A stretch of 64,000 bases of DNA from CAVVAE01 sp963746185. Lineage in GTDB: Bacteria; Actinomycetota; Actinomycetes; Propionibacteriales; Nocardioidaceae. Numbering within the stretch: position 1 is the stretch's first letter; each line of letters opens with the position of its first letter. A program made the position numbers and the translations under genes. Below, piece after piece: positions 26,184 to 34,695 of the stretch. Where the stretch lies: assembly GCA_963746185.1 (NCBI GenBank), contig CAVVAE010000002.1, positions 558,001 through 622,000 on the forward strand, read 5' to 3'. A model generated the notes under the pieces. The model had not been told where the DNA came from, did not search any database, and saw only the letters and a program-made list of their open reading frames with translations.

Positions 26184-26762
26184 GTGAGCATCGTGGTCAA
26201 GCCTGCGACAAGGGCGAGGTTCGACGACGTCGCGACCATGGTCGGGCCCAAGAACCCCGACTCCTCCGTGTGCTGGTGTCTCAGCCATCGCGTCGACGCC
26301 AAGACCAACCGCGAGCTCGTCGGACCTGCGCGGGGTGAGTACGTGCGGAAGCTGTGCAACCGCAAGGTCGCACCGGGAGTCCTTGCCTACGACCAGGACG
26401 AGGTCGTCGGATGGGCGGCCGTCGCACCTCGATCGGAGTTGCCCTTCGCGCGGTCCAAGAAGATCCCGCACGTCGACGCCTTGCCCGTCTGGTCCGTGTG
26501 GTGCATCCGGGTTCGTCCTGGCCACCGAGGCAAGGGAATCTCCCACGCCCTGCTCGATGGTGCTGTGGCGTACGCGCGGTCAAACGGTGCGCCGGCCATC
26601 GAGGGCTATCCCGTGGACAACAAGGGACAGAAGGTCGACCTCACGATGGCCTACGTGGGCACGCGCGCGCTCTTTGAACGTGCAGGCTTCGGCAAGGCCG
26701 CCGAGACTGACGCAGTTTCAGGCGGGTTCCCCCGCGTGGTCATGCGGCTGAACCTGCAGTGA
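26184..26762 (+). CDS. GNAT family N-acetyltransferase
   Basis: A 192-residue GNAT enzyme. The acetyl-CoA loop is VRPGHRGKGISHALLDGAVAYAR, preceded by the WSVWCIRV strand, and the C-terminus has LFERAGFGKAAE. The early CWCLSHR cysteine-rich segment and GPARGEYVRKL are found in a subgroup of GNAT proteins of unknown substrate. The start is a GTG at 26184. The 170 bases upstream hold no gene I can support. Confidence 0.82.
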   Translation: MSIVVKPATRARFDDVATMVGPKNPDSSVCWCLSHRVDAKTNRELVGPARGEYVRKLCNRKVAPGVLAYDQDEVVGWAAVAPRSELPFARSKKIPHVDALPVWSVWCIRVRPGHRGKGISHALLDGAVAYARSNGAPAIEGYPVDNKGQKVDLTMAYVGTRALFERAGFGKAAETDAVSGGFPRVVMRLNLQ

Positions 26763-26792
26763 GCCGGTTCGATCCGCGTAGGACGGACAACG

Positions 26793-27926
26793 TCAGCCGA
26801 GTCGCCGGTTGAAAAAGCGCACCGTTTGGTTCATCGCAGCGAAGAACGCCGGCCCGAAGGCGTGCCCGTCGTCGTACCACTGCAACTGGGCGTTGACGCC
26901 CGCCTTCGTGAGTGCGCGGTGGGTCGCGGTGGCCCAGCGCGGCGGGCAGGTGTCGTCAAAGCGCCCGTGCACCATCAGTACCGGCTCGGTGATCCGGTCG
27001 AAGTACGGGCGCGAAGAGTTCTCGAGCCAGAAGCCAGGGTTCTGTTCAGGTGTGCCGTGGCGGCGAGCAAACAGGTCTCGAAGGCCGGCATCCTCCGGAT
27101 CCGGGCGGATGAACTGCTCATAGTTCTCCGCCTCCAGCGATGAGACCGAGGCCCACGGGGCGGCCGCCTGCACCAGACCCGGTTCGGCGACGAGCGCCTT
27201 CAAGATCACGCCGCCGCCCATGGAGCGGCCGAACAGTGCTACCCGGTCATCGTCAACCGGCATGTCCGTCGAACTGCGAAGGGCCTTGACCGCGTTGATC
27301 ACGTCGGCGCTGTAGCCCAGCCGCATCCGGACCTGGAACAGCGGGTCGTCGTCCGACTCCGCGTGGTTGCGGTAGTCCACGTGCAAGGCGATGAAGCCGC
27401 GGGCGGCCAGGTAGCCACGCTCTCGGGTCATCCCTTGGCCCCGCACGTAGATCGCCGGGTCGATGTAACCGTGCGCCAGCACCACTGCCGGGAAAGGACC
27501 GCGCCCGTTGGGCACGTTGAGGACCCCAGAGATCGTGTAGGACTCTTCGCCGCTTCGAGTGGTGCTGCGGCTTCGGTACGTCACGTCGTACGACGTGTAG
27601 GCGGCCGTCTGCTCCCGGACGGCACCCAAGCGCAGCCGGTCACCGCGGTGCTGCTGCTCGGCCAGACCGAGCACGGAGACGGGCTGGACCTTCGGCTCGC
27701 CGTCCTCCCCGTCGCTCTCCTCCGACTCCACGTCCGGGCCGGTGGTCTCCGGTTCGGCCGTTCCTTCATCGTCCGACGAGGTCGGGCCGGGACGGGCGCT
27801 CGGCGAGCCAGCAGTCGACGCTGGGGACTCGTCATCCGACCTGGGAGCGGGCTCGTCGCCAGTGCAGCCGGCGAGGAGGGCGGCGCTGACCGCCAGCACG
27901 GTGAGGATCCGACTCCGTGCACGCAT
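26793..27926 (-). CDS. Lipoprotein alpha/beta-hydrolase (prolyl oligopeptidase-like)
   Basis: The 377-residue protein starts with a lipoprotein signal (lipobox LLAGC, Cys21) and an acidic Ser/Pro/Glu-rich linker to about residue 80. The hydrolase part has the oxyanion segment VVLAHGYIDP, the nucleophile in ALFGRSMGGGVIL, the aspartate in VMVHGRFDDTCP and the histidine in WYDDGHAFGPAF. It should be an outer-surface esterase or peptidase anchored to the membrane. It is divergent from the sortase gene with a 135-base gap. Confidence 0.85.
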   Translation of the reverse strand: MRARSRILTVLAVSAALLAGCTGDEPAPRSDDESPASTAGSPSARPGPTSSDDEGTAEPETTGPDVESEESDGEDGEPKVQPVSVLGLAEQQHRGDRLRLGAVREQTAAYTSYDVTYRSRSTTRSGEESYTISGVLNVPNGRGPFPAVVLAHGYIDPAIYVRGQGMTRERGYLAARGFIALHVDYRNHAESDDDPLFQVRMRLGYSADVINAVKALRSSTDMPVDDDRVALFGRSMGGGVILKALVAEPGLVQAAAPWASVSSLEAENYEQFIRPDPEDAGLRDLFARRHGTPEQNPGFWLENSSRPYFDRITEPVLMVHGRFDDTCPPRWATATHRALTKAGVNAQLQWYDDGHAFGPAFFAAMNQTVRFFNRRLG

Positions 27927-28061
27927 CGAGTACCTCCAGGGTCACCTGTCTACCTGCCACCGTAACCGGCGCTTGTACGCATCCCCAGCGCTCGAAGTCC
28001 CCGCGTCCCGGACGCCTGTCAGGACTCCGGGGCTGTTCCACGGCCACCGTACGCTGGGGAC

Positions 28062-28817
28062 ATGATCGGCAGCGCGAGTGCGACGACCGCCGTCCTCCTG
28101 ACGACAGCGGCGTTGTTGGTCTCCTGTAGCGAGTCCTCGACACGATCGACTCACTCAGCATCGCCGTCGCAGACCAGGTCGCCCGCCGAGTCACCGTCCG
28201 GGTCACCGAACTCGTCGCCGTCCGGGTCTTCCTCGTCGTCACCCACGCCTTTGAACGACGTCGTCGAGACAACGGTCCCGCGGGTCATCGTGAGCGATGG
28301 CCAGCCCCGGCGGGCGAAGCTGAGCATCCCGGCCCTTGGACTGCGCGACCTGACCGTCGTGCCCTATCCCGGCAAGACCGACGACGCGCACGGCACCCGC
28401 ATCCAGAACGGCGGCGTGGCAGCAAGTCCGCACGGTCGCCACGGAGGCGTCGGACCAGGTGGGTTCGGCAACTACCAAGTCACCGCCCATCGGACGTCCT
28501 CGACAGAAGCCTTCCGAATGCTGCCTGCCCTTCGAGTCGGCCAACGGGCCATCGTCGTGTCCGACGGAGTCCGCTACATCTACGGGATCCGCGGCACCCG
28601 CGAAACGTCCTTCCGATCGCCTCGCTCACTCGCCGAGCAACGTGCCGCGGTGCCAGGTCGTCCAGACGCGTCGCCGACGCGGGCGTTCCTCACCTTGTCC
28701 ACCTGCTCGACGTTGGAGGACCACGCCGAAGGCAACTACTGGGTCGACGAGTTCAAGAACCCCGAACACCGGATCGACAAGATCGGCGTACTCGTGCGGA
28801 CCGTCGTCGCCGGCTAA
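28062..28817 (+). CDS. Class E-type sortase, lipoprotein-like
   Basis: The 251-residue protein has a signal with lipobox-like LLVSC (Cys22), a Ser/Pro-rich linker to about residue 64, and a sortase domain: the histidine in VTAHRTSST, the catalytic cysteine in LTLSTCSTLED and the arginine in HRIDKIGVLV. The TLSTC cysteine box is close to the TLxTC form seen in class E/F sortases. No obvious sorting-signal substrate is encoded beside it. Being a lipoprotein rather than having a transmembrane anchor is unusual for a sortase. Confidence 0.78.
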   Translation: MIGSASATTAVLLTTAALLVSCSESSTRSTHSASPSQTRSPAESPSGSPNSSPSGSSSSSPTPLNDVVETTVPRVIVSDGQPRRAKLSIPALGLRDLTVVPYPGKTDDAHGTRIQNGGVAASPHGRHGGVGPGGFGNYQVTAHRTSSTEAFRMLPALRVGQRAIVVSDGVRYIYGIRGTRETSFRSPRSLAEQRAAVPGRPDASPTRAFLTLSTCSTLEDHAEGNYWVDEFKNPEHRIDKIGVLVRTVVAG

Positions 28818-28847
28818 CGCGACGCTGACAAGGTCCAACGCTGCCGG

Positions 28848-29520
28848 CTATTCGTCACGTCGTCGACAGCGGACGATGAAGTAACGCGGCACCGCGGCGG
28901 TCGGCTCGGCAAACTCGTCGAAGTCAAAGCCGGCTCGTAGCACAGCGTTGAGGTAGGTGGACAGCATCCGATGATTGGCGCCCACCCGGCCGCGCACGCC
29001 GTCACCGTGAGTGGTCCACCAACCCTCCGCAGAGTACCCGCGATCAGGTGGCCAGCTCGACAACTGCTCGGACACACCGTCGCGAAGGCCGGGAAAGCAG
29101 GGGTGAAGTATCGAGAAGCTGAACCAGCCACCCGGCTTGAGTACAGCTGCCACGGTCGCCAACGCCGCGTCGAGGTCGTCGATGTCCATCAGCGCCATGT
29201 TGCACACGACCCCGTCGAAACTCTCGCCATCCCACCAGTCCGTCGACGTCACATCGCCCAGCAAGTAGTGGATGCCGCCACGCGCCGTCGACTCCTGGTC
29301 CTGGCATGCACGAGCAGGTTCGCGGACAGGTCGACAGCCGTGACTCGCGCGCCACGTTTCGCCAGGACTCGGCTTAGCGTCCCCGGCCCGCACGCCAGGT
29401 CGAGCACTCGCTAGTCAGCTACGTCGTCGGGAAGAAAACGCTGGGGTCAGATCCCCATTCGCTCGCGAAGTCCACATACCAATCGGTTACCGGGTCATAG
29501 CGGGACTCGCGCGCGGCCAT
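28848..29520 (-). pseudogene. SAM-dependent methyltransferase, broken at three places
   Basis: Three frames must be joined to read a class I methyltransferase. It starts at the ATG at 29520 (MAARESRYDPVTDWYVDFAS), shifts frame near the T-run at about 29433, meets an amber codon at 29413-29411 where a Tyr is expected, then gives the SAM-binding VLDLACGPGTLSRVLAKRGARVTAVDLS. A second frameshift at about 29291-29310 leads to the intact C-terminal half (GIHYLLGDVTSTDWW, FDGVVCNMALMDI, LKPGGWFSFSILHPCF). The ATG overlaps the stop of the upstream amidohydrolase (ATGA), so they were once an operon. Confidence 0.82.
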
Positions 29521-30989
29521 CAGCCGCCCGAGCCCGGTTCGCCGAAGATGGAGCCGCGGGCGCCGTGCGTGCTTTCAGTCTGGAACTCGGTGTACTGGTA
29601 CGGATTGTCGAGCATCTTGTCGTCCTCGGGCAGGGGTGGATTCATGCCAGCCTGCCAGGCCTCCTCGCCCAGCGCCGACTTCAGGTGGTCGACCGTCGCC
29701 TCGACGGTTCGGCGTACGGCGGTCAGGTCAGCGCCAACGAGCCGGCCTTCGTGCTTGACGACCCGACCGTCGACGATCACCGTGTGCACGTCGCCGCGCT
29801 GGGCCTGGAACGCGACCTGGCCGTAGGGGTTGAGTAGCGGGAACGACACGGTTGAGTGGTCGTTCTTGATCAGTACGACGTCGGCCTTCGCGCCGGGCGT
29901 CAGGCGCCCGAGGTCGTCGCGGCCGAGCGCGTACGCGCCGCCGCGGGTCGCCCAGTGCACAACATGCTCGGCACGCAGCGCGAGCTGGGTGATCGTGTCG
30001 CCGGCGGCGTGCGCCTCAAGGTGCTCACGCGACCGGTCCGCGCCGAGCGTCGTCCGCATCGCGGAGAACAGGTCGCCGCTCCACCACACGCTGGTGTCCA
30101 TCGACAGCGACACCGGGATGCCGTAGCGCCGTACCTGCCAGGTCGGGGGGTAACCCTGCCCAGCGCTCTGCTCGGACTCCGTCGACACCGACAGCGAGCC
30201 GCCACTCGCGGCGATCCGCTGGTAGGAGTCGGCGGTCAGGGTGGCCGCATGTACGTAGACGGTCCCCGGGCTCGCGAACCCGTGCTCATGCATGAGGCGG
30301 ATGCCGTCATCGTTCGTCGCGCCCCATACTCCAGCGTGCGTGGTGACCGGCAACCCGAGCTCCCGGGCCGCCTCGAACGCTGCCTTCTCGGGGAACGCCG
30401 GGTCGCCGGTGACGTCGAAGGCCAGCTGGAAGCCCATCATGTCGTTCGCGCCGGTGCGCCGCTGCTCGAAGAACGCGCGAACCTCCGGGCTCGGCACCCA
30501 CTCCCAGGGGCCGGCCTGGATGTTGCCGTACGCGAGCACGAACCGGCCCGGCACGGCCTGCAGCGCATCAACCGCGGCGTCGGCGTGGTCGACCGTCTGC
30601 AGCCCGTGCGACCAGTCGACCGTGGTGGTGACCCCGGCCTCCAGTGACTCCCATCCTGCGAGCAGATTGCCGGCATGGATGTCCTCGGGACGGAACTTGT
30701 TGCCGTGCTCGAGGTAGTACCAGACGAAGTACTGCGTCAGCGTCCAGTCCGCGCCGTACGCCCGCATCGCTGTCTGCCACATGTGCCGATGCGTGTCGAT
30801 CATGCCCGGCATCACGATGCCGCCCGACGCGTCGATCTCCTCGGTGCCCTCAGGCACGTCGAGCTGCGGACCGACTGCTTCGATCCGGTCCGCTACGACC
30901 AGGACGTCGGCGTTCTCGTGAATGGTGTGGCTGTCGTCCATCGTGAGCACGGTGCCGCCGCGCAGGACGATCGATCCGGTGTCGGCCAT
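29520..30989 (-). CDS. Amidohydrolase (cytosine deaminase / TrzN-AtzA-like)
   Basis: The 489-residue protein has the deaminase-type amidohydrolase ligands: HxH in GMIDTHRHMWQ, histidine in LPVTTHAGVW, a second in VYVHAATL and the aspartate in VSLSMDTSVWW. The C-terminal barrel-flanking strands (ADVVLIKND, VHTVIVDGRVV) are present. Enzymes of this group hydrolyse amino or chloro groups from N-heterocycles or similar substrates. Its place opposite a LigAB-type dioxygenase cluster suggests a catabolic role. Its stop overlaps the start of the methyltransferase pseudogene. Confidence 0.85.
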   Translation of the reverse strand: MADTGSIVLRGGTVLTMDDSHTIHENADVLVVADRIEAVGPQLDVPEGTEEIDASGGIVMPGMIDTHRHMWQTAMRAYGADWTLTQYFVWYYLEHGNKFRPEDIHAGNLLAGWESLEAGVTTTVDWSHGLQTVDHADAAVDALQAVPGRFVLAYGNIQAGPWEWVPSPEVRAFFEQRRTGANDMMGFQLAFDVTGDPAFPEKAAFEAARELGLPVTTHAGVWGATNDDGIRLMHEHGFASPGTVYVHAATLTADSYQRIAASGGSLSVSTESEQSAGQGYPPTWQVRRYGIPVSLSMDTSVWWSGDLFSAMRTTLGADRSREHLEAHAAGDTITQLALRAEHVVHWATRGGAYALGRDDLGRLTPGAKADVVLIKNDHSTVSFPLLNPYGQVAFQAQRGDVHTVIVDGRVVKHEGRLVGADLTAVRRTVEATVDHLKSALGEEAWQAGMNPPLPEDDKMLDNPYQYTEFQTESTHGARGSIFGEPGSGG

Positions 30990-31062
30990 GGGTTCCTCCC
31001 GTACAAATGTCCGGACCGTGGTCAGCCACGATCTGAGCCACTGTGGTCACGACATCCCAGCA

Positions 31063-31083
31063 CTGTCAAGGGTGCCTTGACAG
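31063..31083. promoter_or_regulatory. Palindrome in divergent promoter region
   Basis: CTGTCAAGG and CCTTGACAG flank GTG, a perfect 9-base inverted repeat. It lies in the 204-base gap between the minus-strand amidohydrolase and the plus-strand ligB. Each arm contains TTGACA on one strand, so it could be an operator, a pair of overlapping -35 boxes, or both. GTGGTCA also occurs twice upstream (near 31018 and 31044). Confidence 0.5.
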
Positions 31084-31193
31084 GCGCGGATCGGCGCTCG
31101 GAGACTGGCCGAGAGTTCGGCCGGACACCCGTCCGCGTTCCAGCGAAGGGACGGTCTACGTCGACCCGACCGGGTACCCAGAGAGGAGCGAGC

Positions 31194-32056
31194 ATGGCCA
31201 CCGTCGCCGCGGTCATCGCCTCGACACACCACCCGTTCTACCTGAAGGCCAGTACGGCCACCGGCGATGAACGCCCACCGTTCGCCGACGAGTGGCAGGC
31301 CAAGATCGAGACGTTCCGAGAGACGCTGACCCGCGCCCAGCCCGACGTGCTGGTGATGATCGGTAGCGACCACTTCCACCAGCTGTGGCTCGACAACATG
31401 CCGCAGTTCCTCGTCGGTAAGGCACCGTACTTCGACGCCAACTGGTACAACGAGGAGCGCGAGTTCGGCCTGCCTCGGATGACGCTGCAGGGCCAAGAGG
31501 ATCTCTCGACCCACATCCTGCGCAATGGCCTCAACATGGACTTCGACCTGGCATTCAGCAACGAGCTGCGGCTCGACCACAGCATCACCTGCCCGATCAT
31601 CACACTGCGACCGCAGGCCGACCTTCCGATCGTGCCGATCTACACCAACATCTTCGCTCCCCCGCTTCCGCAGCCGAGGCGGTTTGTCCAGCTGGGCAAG
31701 GCGATCCGCGAGATGGTCGAGTCGTGGCCGAGCAACCTGCGGGTCGCGATCATCGGCACCGGCCATCTCTCCTCGAGCTCGGCGGGCCGCGTCAGTTCGG
31801 CGAGCACGGCCCCGACCCGGAGTTCGATCGCAAGGCCGTTGAGTGGATCGCGCGCGGCGACGTCGAGGGCTGCCTTGGCGAAGTGACGCTCGACAGCCTC
31901 CACCGGCCCGGCAACGCCACCCACGGCTTCATGGACTTCATGTTGATGATGGGCGTCGCCGGCGCGGGCGTGAAAGCCGACCACGTCGACTCGCTCGACC
32001 TCTTCCACACCATGGAGGCCTACTTCACCTGGTACCCCGAGGGGGCGCTGTCATGA
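31194..32056 (+). pseudogene. LigB-type extradiol dioxygenase catalytic subunit, frameshifted
   Basis: The first frame gives a good LigB superfamily N-terminus: VIASTHHPFYLKA with metal-binding histidines, VLVMIGSDHFHQLWLDNMP, ELRLDHSITCPI, then VAIIGTGHLS. At about 31769-31772 one base is missing; the +1 frame continues LELGGPRQFGEHGPDPEFD and ends normally in HTMEAYFTWYPEGALS. A single lost C in a CTCTC-CTCGAG context explains this. The family opens catecholic rings next to the hydroxyls. A sequencing error is possible, because the rest of both frames is undamaged and the next gene overlaps the stop by ATGA. Confidence 0.82.
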
Positions 32057-32412
32057 GCAAGTACCTGCTCGACAAGTTCCTCTACACCGTCGACCGCGAC
32101 CCAGACCTGGTCGAGCGCTACCGCGAGAACCCGGCCGACACCGTCACCTGGTGGGAGTCGGAGGTGGCCAACCAGATCCTCAACTGCCACACCGGGGAGC
32201 GGTCGACCTGGCTGGCGTTCACCGACGAGGAGCGCGACGTCCTCGTCCGGCAAGACCACGTGCGCCTCTTCGAGATGGGTGCTCACCCGTTCCTGACACT
32301 GACGCTCTTCATCGCGATGTTCGAGCGTGACCACGGCCCGTTGGGATACCAGATTGCGTACGGCCAGGCGATGAAGCACATCTCGCTGCCCTATCCCGAC
32401 ATCGCGACGTGA
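32053..32412 (+). CDS. LigA-like small subunit of an extradiol ring-opening dioxygenase
   Basis: The 119-residue helical protein resembles LigA-type small subunits: KYLLDKFLYTVDRDPDLVERYRE, FTDEERDVLVRQDHVRLFEMGAHPFL, then LGYQIAYGQAMKH. In LigAB enzymes it packs over the active site of the large subunit. The ATG at 32053 overlaps the ligB stop by four bases and the gene is followed by a dehydrogenase with a GTGA overlap, so all three were one operon. Confidence 0.78.
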   Translation: MSKYLLDKFLYTVDRDPDLVERYRENPADTVTWWESEVANQILNCHTGERSTWLAFTDEERDVLVRQDHVRLFEMGAHPFLTLTLFIAMFERDHGPLGYQIAYGQAMKHISLPYPDIAT

Positions 32413-33521
32413 CGATGCGGGCCGCCGTCCTGCACACCCCTGGCCAGCCGCCAAGGTACGACGAGCACCCGTCACCTTCTGCGGCCCCGGCGTCGACGCT
32501 GGTGCGGGTCACCGCGGCGCCGCTGGTGCCACTGGATCTGCTGTGCGCGTCGGGCAGGTCGTACTTCGGGGTGCCGGCGACTCCCTACGTGCCGGGCGGC
32601 CAAGGGGTCGGCGTCGTCGAGGCGTCGGACACGCATCCTGTCGGGACCCGGGTCTGGTTCTTCGCGACAGCAGGCATGGAGCCCGGCGACGGGAGTCTGG
32701 CCGAGCTGTGTCTCGTGCCTGACGCTGACGTCGTACCGCTCGTGGAAGACGTGCAAGACACGCTCGCGGCGGCGATCGGGCTCTCGGGAGTCGCAGCCTG
32801 GATGGCGCTGTCCTGGCGCGGCGAACTGCGTGCGGGCGAGCGGGTGCTCGTGCTCGGCGGTGGCGGTGCTGTCGGACAGACCGGGGTCGGTGCGGCTGGC
32901 GTCCTCGGCGCTGCGACCGTGGTGGCGGTGGCCCGGCCGGCGTCCGTCGAACGGGCGCAGGCGGCCGGTGCGGACGTCGTCATACCGCTCACGGATGATG
33001 TCGATACCCTCGCGACGTTGCTGGCCGAGCACGGGCCGTACGACGTCGTCCTCGACCCGGTGTGGGGTGTCGCCGCAACCGCGGCGGCACGGAACTTGGC
33101 GACTGGTGGCCGACTGGTCAACCTCGGCGGCGCGTCAGGCGACGAGGCCGTGTTGCAGTCATCGGTGCTCCGGAGCCGCTCGGCCTCGGTACTCGGCTAC
33201 ACGAACAACGCGATCACAGCCGACCAACGGCGGGAAGCCATCAGCGTCGTCCTCGGTCACGCTGCCTCCGGCCAGATCCGGATGGGGTACGACGAGTGCC
33301 CGCTGGCCGATGTCGAGCAAGTTTGGCGACGCCAGGCCACCGGCGAGACGGAGCTGCGCTGCGTCTTGGTGCCGCCCTCTCCCTGCGCCAAGGAACAACG
33401 CGTCGACAGCGGCGGTGTCGCCATAGCCGACATAGACCGCCGACAACGCCAGCAGCGGGACCACACCCGGCAGCACGAACAGGGTGCCGGCGATGAGACC
33501 CCCACGAATGCCGTTGAGTAG
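32409..33521 (+). CDS. Zinc-type alcohol dehydrogenase / quinone oxidoreductase, with read-through tail
   Basis: Residues 1-322 are a medium-chain dehydrogenase of the quinone-reductase kind: RAAVLHTPGQPPRYDEHP, the catalytic-domain YVPGGQGVGVVEA, and the cofactor fold LVLGGGGAVGQTGVGAAGVLG. It lacks structural zinc cysteines. Conserved sequence ends at LRCVLVP (about 33374); the last 48 residues are polar, unlike the family, and read through the antisense strand of a chrA remnant. The original stop was evidently lost in a deletion. The GTG at 32409 overlaps the ligA-like stop; an ATG two codons later is equally possible. Confidence 0.82.
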   Translation: MTMRAAVLHTPGQPPRYDEHPSPSAAPASTLVRVTAAPLVPLDLLCASGRSYFGVPATPYVPGGQGVGVVEASDTHPVGTRVWFFATAGMEPGDGSLAELCLVPDADVVPLVEDVQDTLAAAIGLSGVAAWMALSWRGELRAGERVLVLGGGGAVGQTGVGAAGVLGAATVVAVARPASVERAQAAGADVVIPLTDDVDTLATLLAEHGPYDVVLDPVWGVAATAAARNLATGGRLVNLGGASGDEAVLQSSVLRSRSASVLGYTNNAITADQRREAISVVLGHAASGQIRMGYDECPLADVEQVWRRQATGETELRCVLVPPSPCAKEQRVDSGGVAIADIDRRQRQQRDHTRQHEQGAGDETPTNAVE

Positions 33522-33757
33522 CCAGCCGATGTAGATCGACCCCTGCTGGGCTTCCGGGCCTCGCAACAGTATGCAGTAGTTCAGCGCATGAAGAACCTGC
33601 CCTGGCCGATCCACCGCTTCTCGTCCACCAAGATGCGCTGCATGACCGCGATCTGCCCAGCGGGGCCGCCGAAGGTTTGCAACGAAACGGCGAACCAAGT
33701 GCGGCTCGCGTCGCGGAGCGGGAGCACGTCACGATGCGACGCTGCACCTTCAGGCAC
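33386..33757 (-). pseudogene. chrA: Chromate transporter ChrA, N-terminal remnant
   Basis: Two adjacent frames give the start of ChrA: LRDASRTWFAVSLQTFGGPA and GQIAVMQRILVDEKRWIGQGRF in one, then, after a frameshift near 33585, LHALNYCILLRGPEAQQG, IGWLLNGIRGGLIAGTLFVLPG and YGDTAAVDALFLG in the other. Only about 120 of the usual 380-450 residues remain; similarity stops at about 33386, exactly where the dehydrogenase on the other strand loses its normal end. This is a deletion scar joining two unrelated genes. Confidence 0.8.
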
Positions 33758-33960
33758 GCCGTGAAGCCCTAACCCACTCTGCATCAGTAGATGATGCACG
33801 AGCCGACGACGAAACGTCCTCATCTGCCGCGATCCGCGCGCAGTCCACGATCCGTTGAGAGAAGCGTGCAGCAACGACCAGGGCGAGGACGGCAACTGAT
33901 CCGTCCCTCGGTCGACCTGAAACCCCGCCGCACAGTCGCAGCGCGCTGAGCGTGCGGGCA

Positions 33961-33980
33961 CGCTCATCTACCGCTCATCT
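33961..33980 (+). promoter_or_regulatory. Direct repeat upstream of the PepSY gene
   Basis: CGCTCATCT occurs twice with an 11-base period (33961-33969 and 33972-33980), about 45 bases ahead of the PepSY-protein start. Direct repeats with that period are typical of OmpR/PhoB-family response regulator sites. No two-component genes are in the window. Confidence 0.4.
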
Positions 33981-34024
33981 CGCCCGAATAGCCTGCGTGT
34001 CCAGGCTAGGAAGGGTGGAACATC

Positions 34025-34330
34025 ATGAAGAAGCGCACGCTGGCCGCGGGCATCGCAATGACCGGTCTGATCGCAGCCTCGGCCACTGGAGTCGCGCTGG
34101 CGACCTCGGGCGACAGCGACGGGACGGTGAGCGGTCCCCAGGCCGACAAAGCGACCTCAGCGGCCCTGGAACTGACCAACGGTGGGCACGCCAACTCTGT
34201 TGAGCGTGATACGGAGAACGGCGCCACCTGGGAGGTCGAGGTCACCAAGACCGACGGCTCCACCGTCGACGTCCGTCTCGACGAGAACTTCCAACTGGTC
34301 GTCATCGAAGGCGACAGCGAAAGCAAGTAG
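34025..34330 (+). CDS. Secreted PepSY-domain protein
   Basis: A 101-residue protein with a signal peptide (MKKRTLAAGIAMTGLIAASATGVALA) and a mature part that matches the PepSY domain: KATSAALELTNGG, GATWEVEVTKTDGSTVDVRLDENF and a closing strand. PepSY proteins are extracytoplasmic and often inhibit proteases or act with sensor kinases. AGGAAGGGTGG precedes the ATG. The gene ends one base before a truncated foreign remnant. Confidence 0.82.
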   Translation: MKKRTLAAGIAMTGLIAASATGVALATSGDSDGTVSGPQADKATSAALELTNGGHANSVERDTENGATWEVEVTKTDGSTVDVRLDENFQLVVIEGDSESK

Positions 34331-34331
34331 G

Positions 34332-34571
34332 CCGCCCGGCTTTGCCACGCTGGGAGTCAACGAAACGCTGGTGCATACGTACGACATCACGCAGGGTCTC
34401 GGGATTAGCTGGCTTCCCCCTGAATCGCTCTGCGCCGCGGTGCTGGCCCGACGGTTCCCCGACGCTCCGGAAGGTGACCCGGTCCAAGTGCTCCTGTGGG
34501 CTACCGGGCGAGCGGAGCTCGAAGACCGACCTCATGTCACGTCATGGATCGTGAAGGCTGCTATCGATTGA
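34332..34571 (+). pseudogene. C-terminal remnant of a maleylpyruvate-isomerase-like (DinB-fold) protein
   Basis: The frame opens immediately after the PepSY stop without a start codon and encodes TLGVNETLVHTYDITQGLG, then LPPESLCAAVLARRFPDAPEG and VQVLLWATGRAELEDRP. The VNExLVHTxDIxxGLG pattern belongs to the mycothiol-dependent maleylpyruvate isomerase / TIGR03083 type of DinB-fold proteins. About the first 120 residues are missing, so this is an N-terminally deleted pseudogene. Confidence 0.7.
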
Positions 34572-34695
34572 TGAAACGCTGCGATCTCGGCAGCACGGTC
34601 TGCCAAAGCCGTCCGACGGTGCCCGCGTTCCGCTCACTCAGACGAGTGCGATCACTGGCTGGTCAAGGGATCGACGCGCATGTAGGTTCGCCGGA

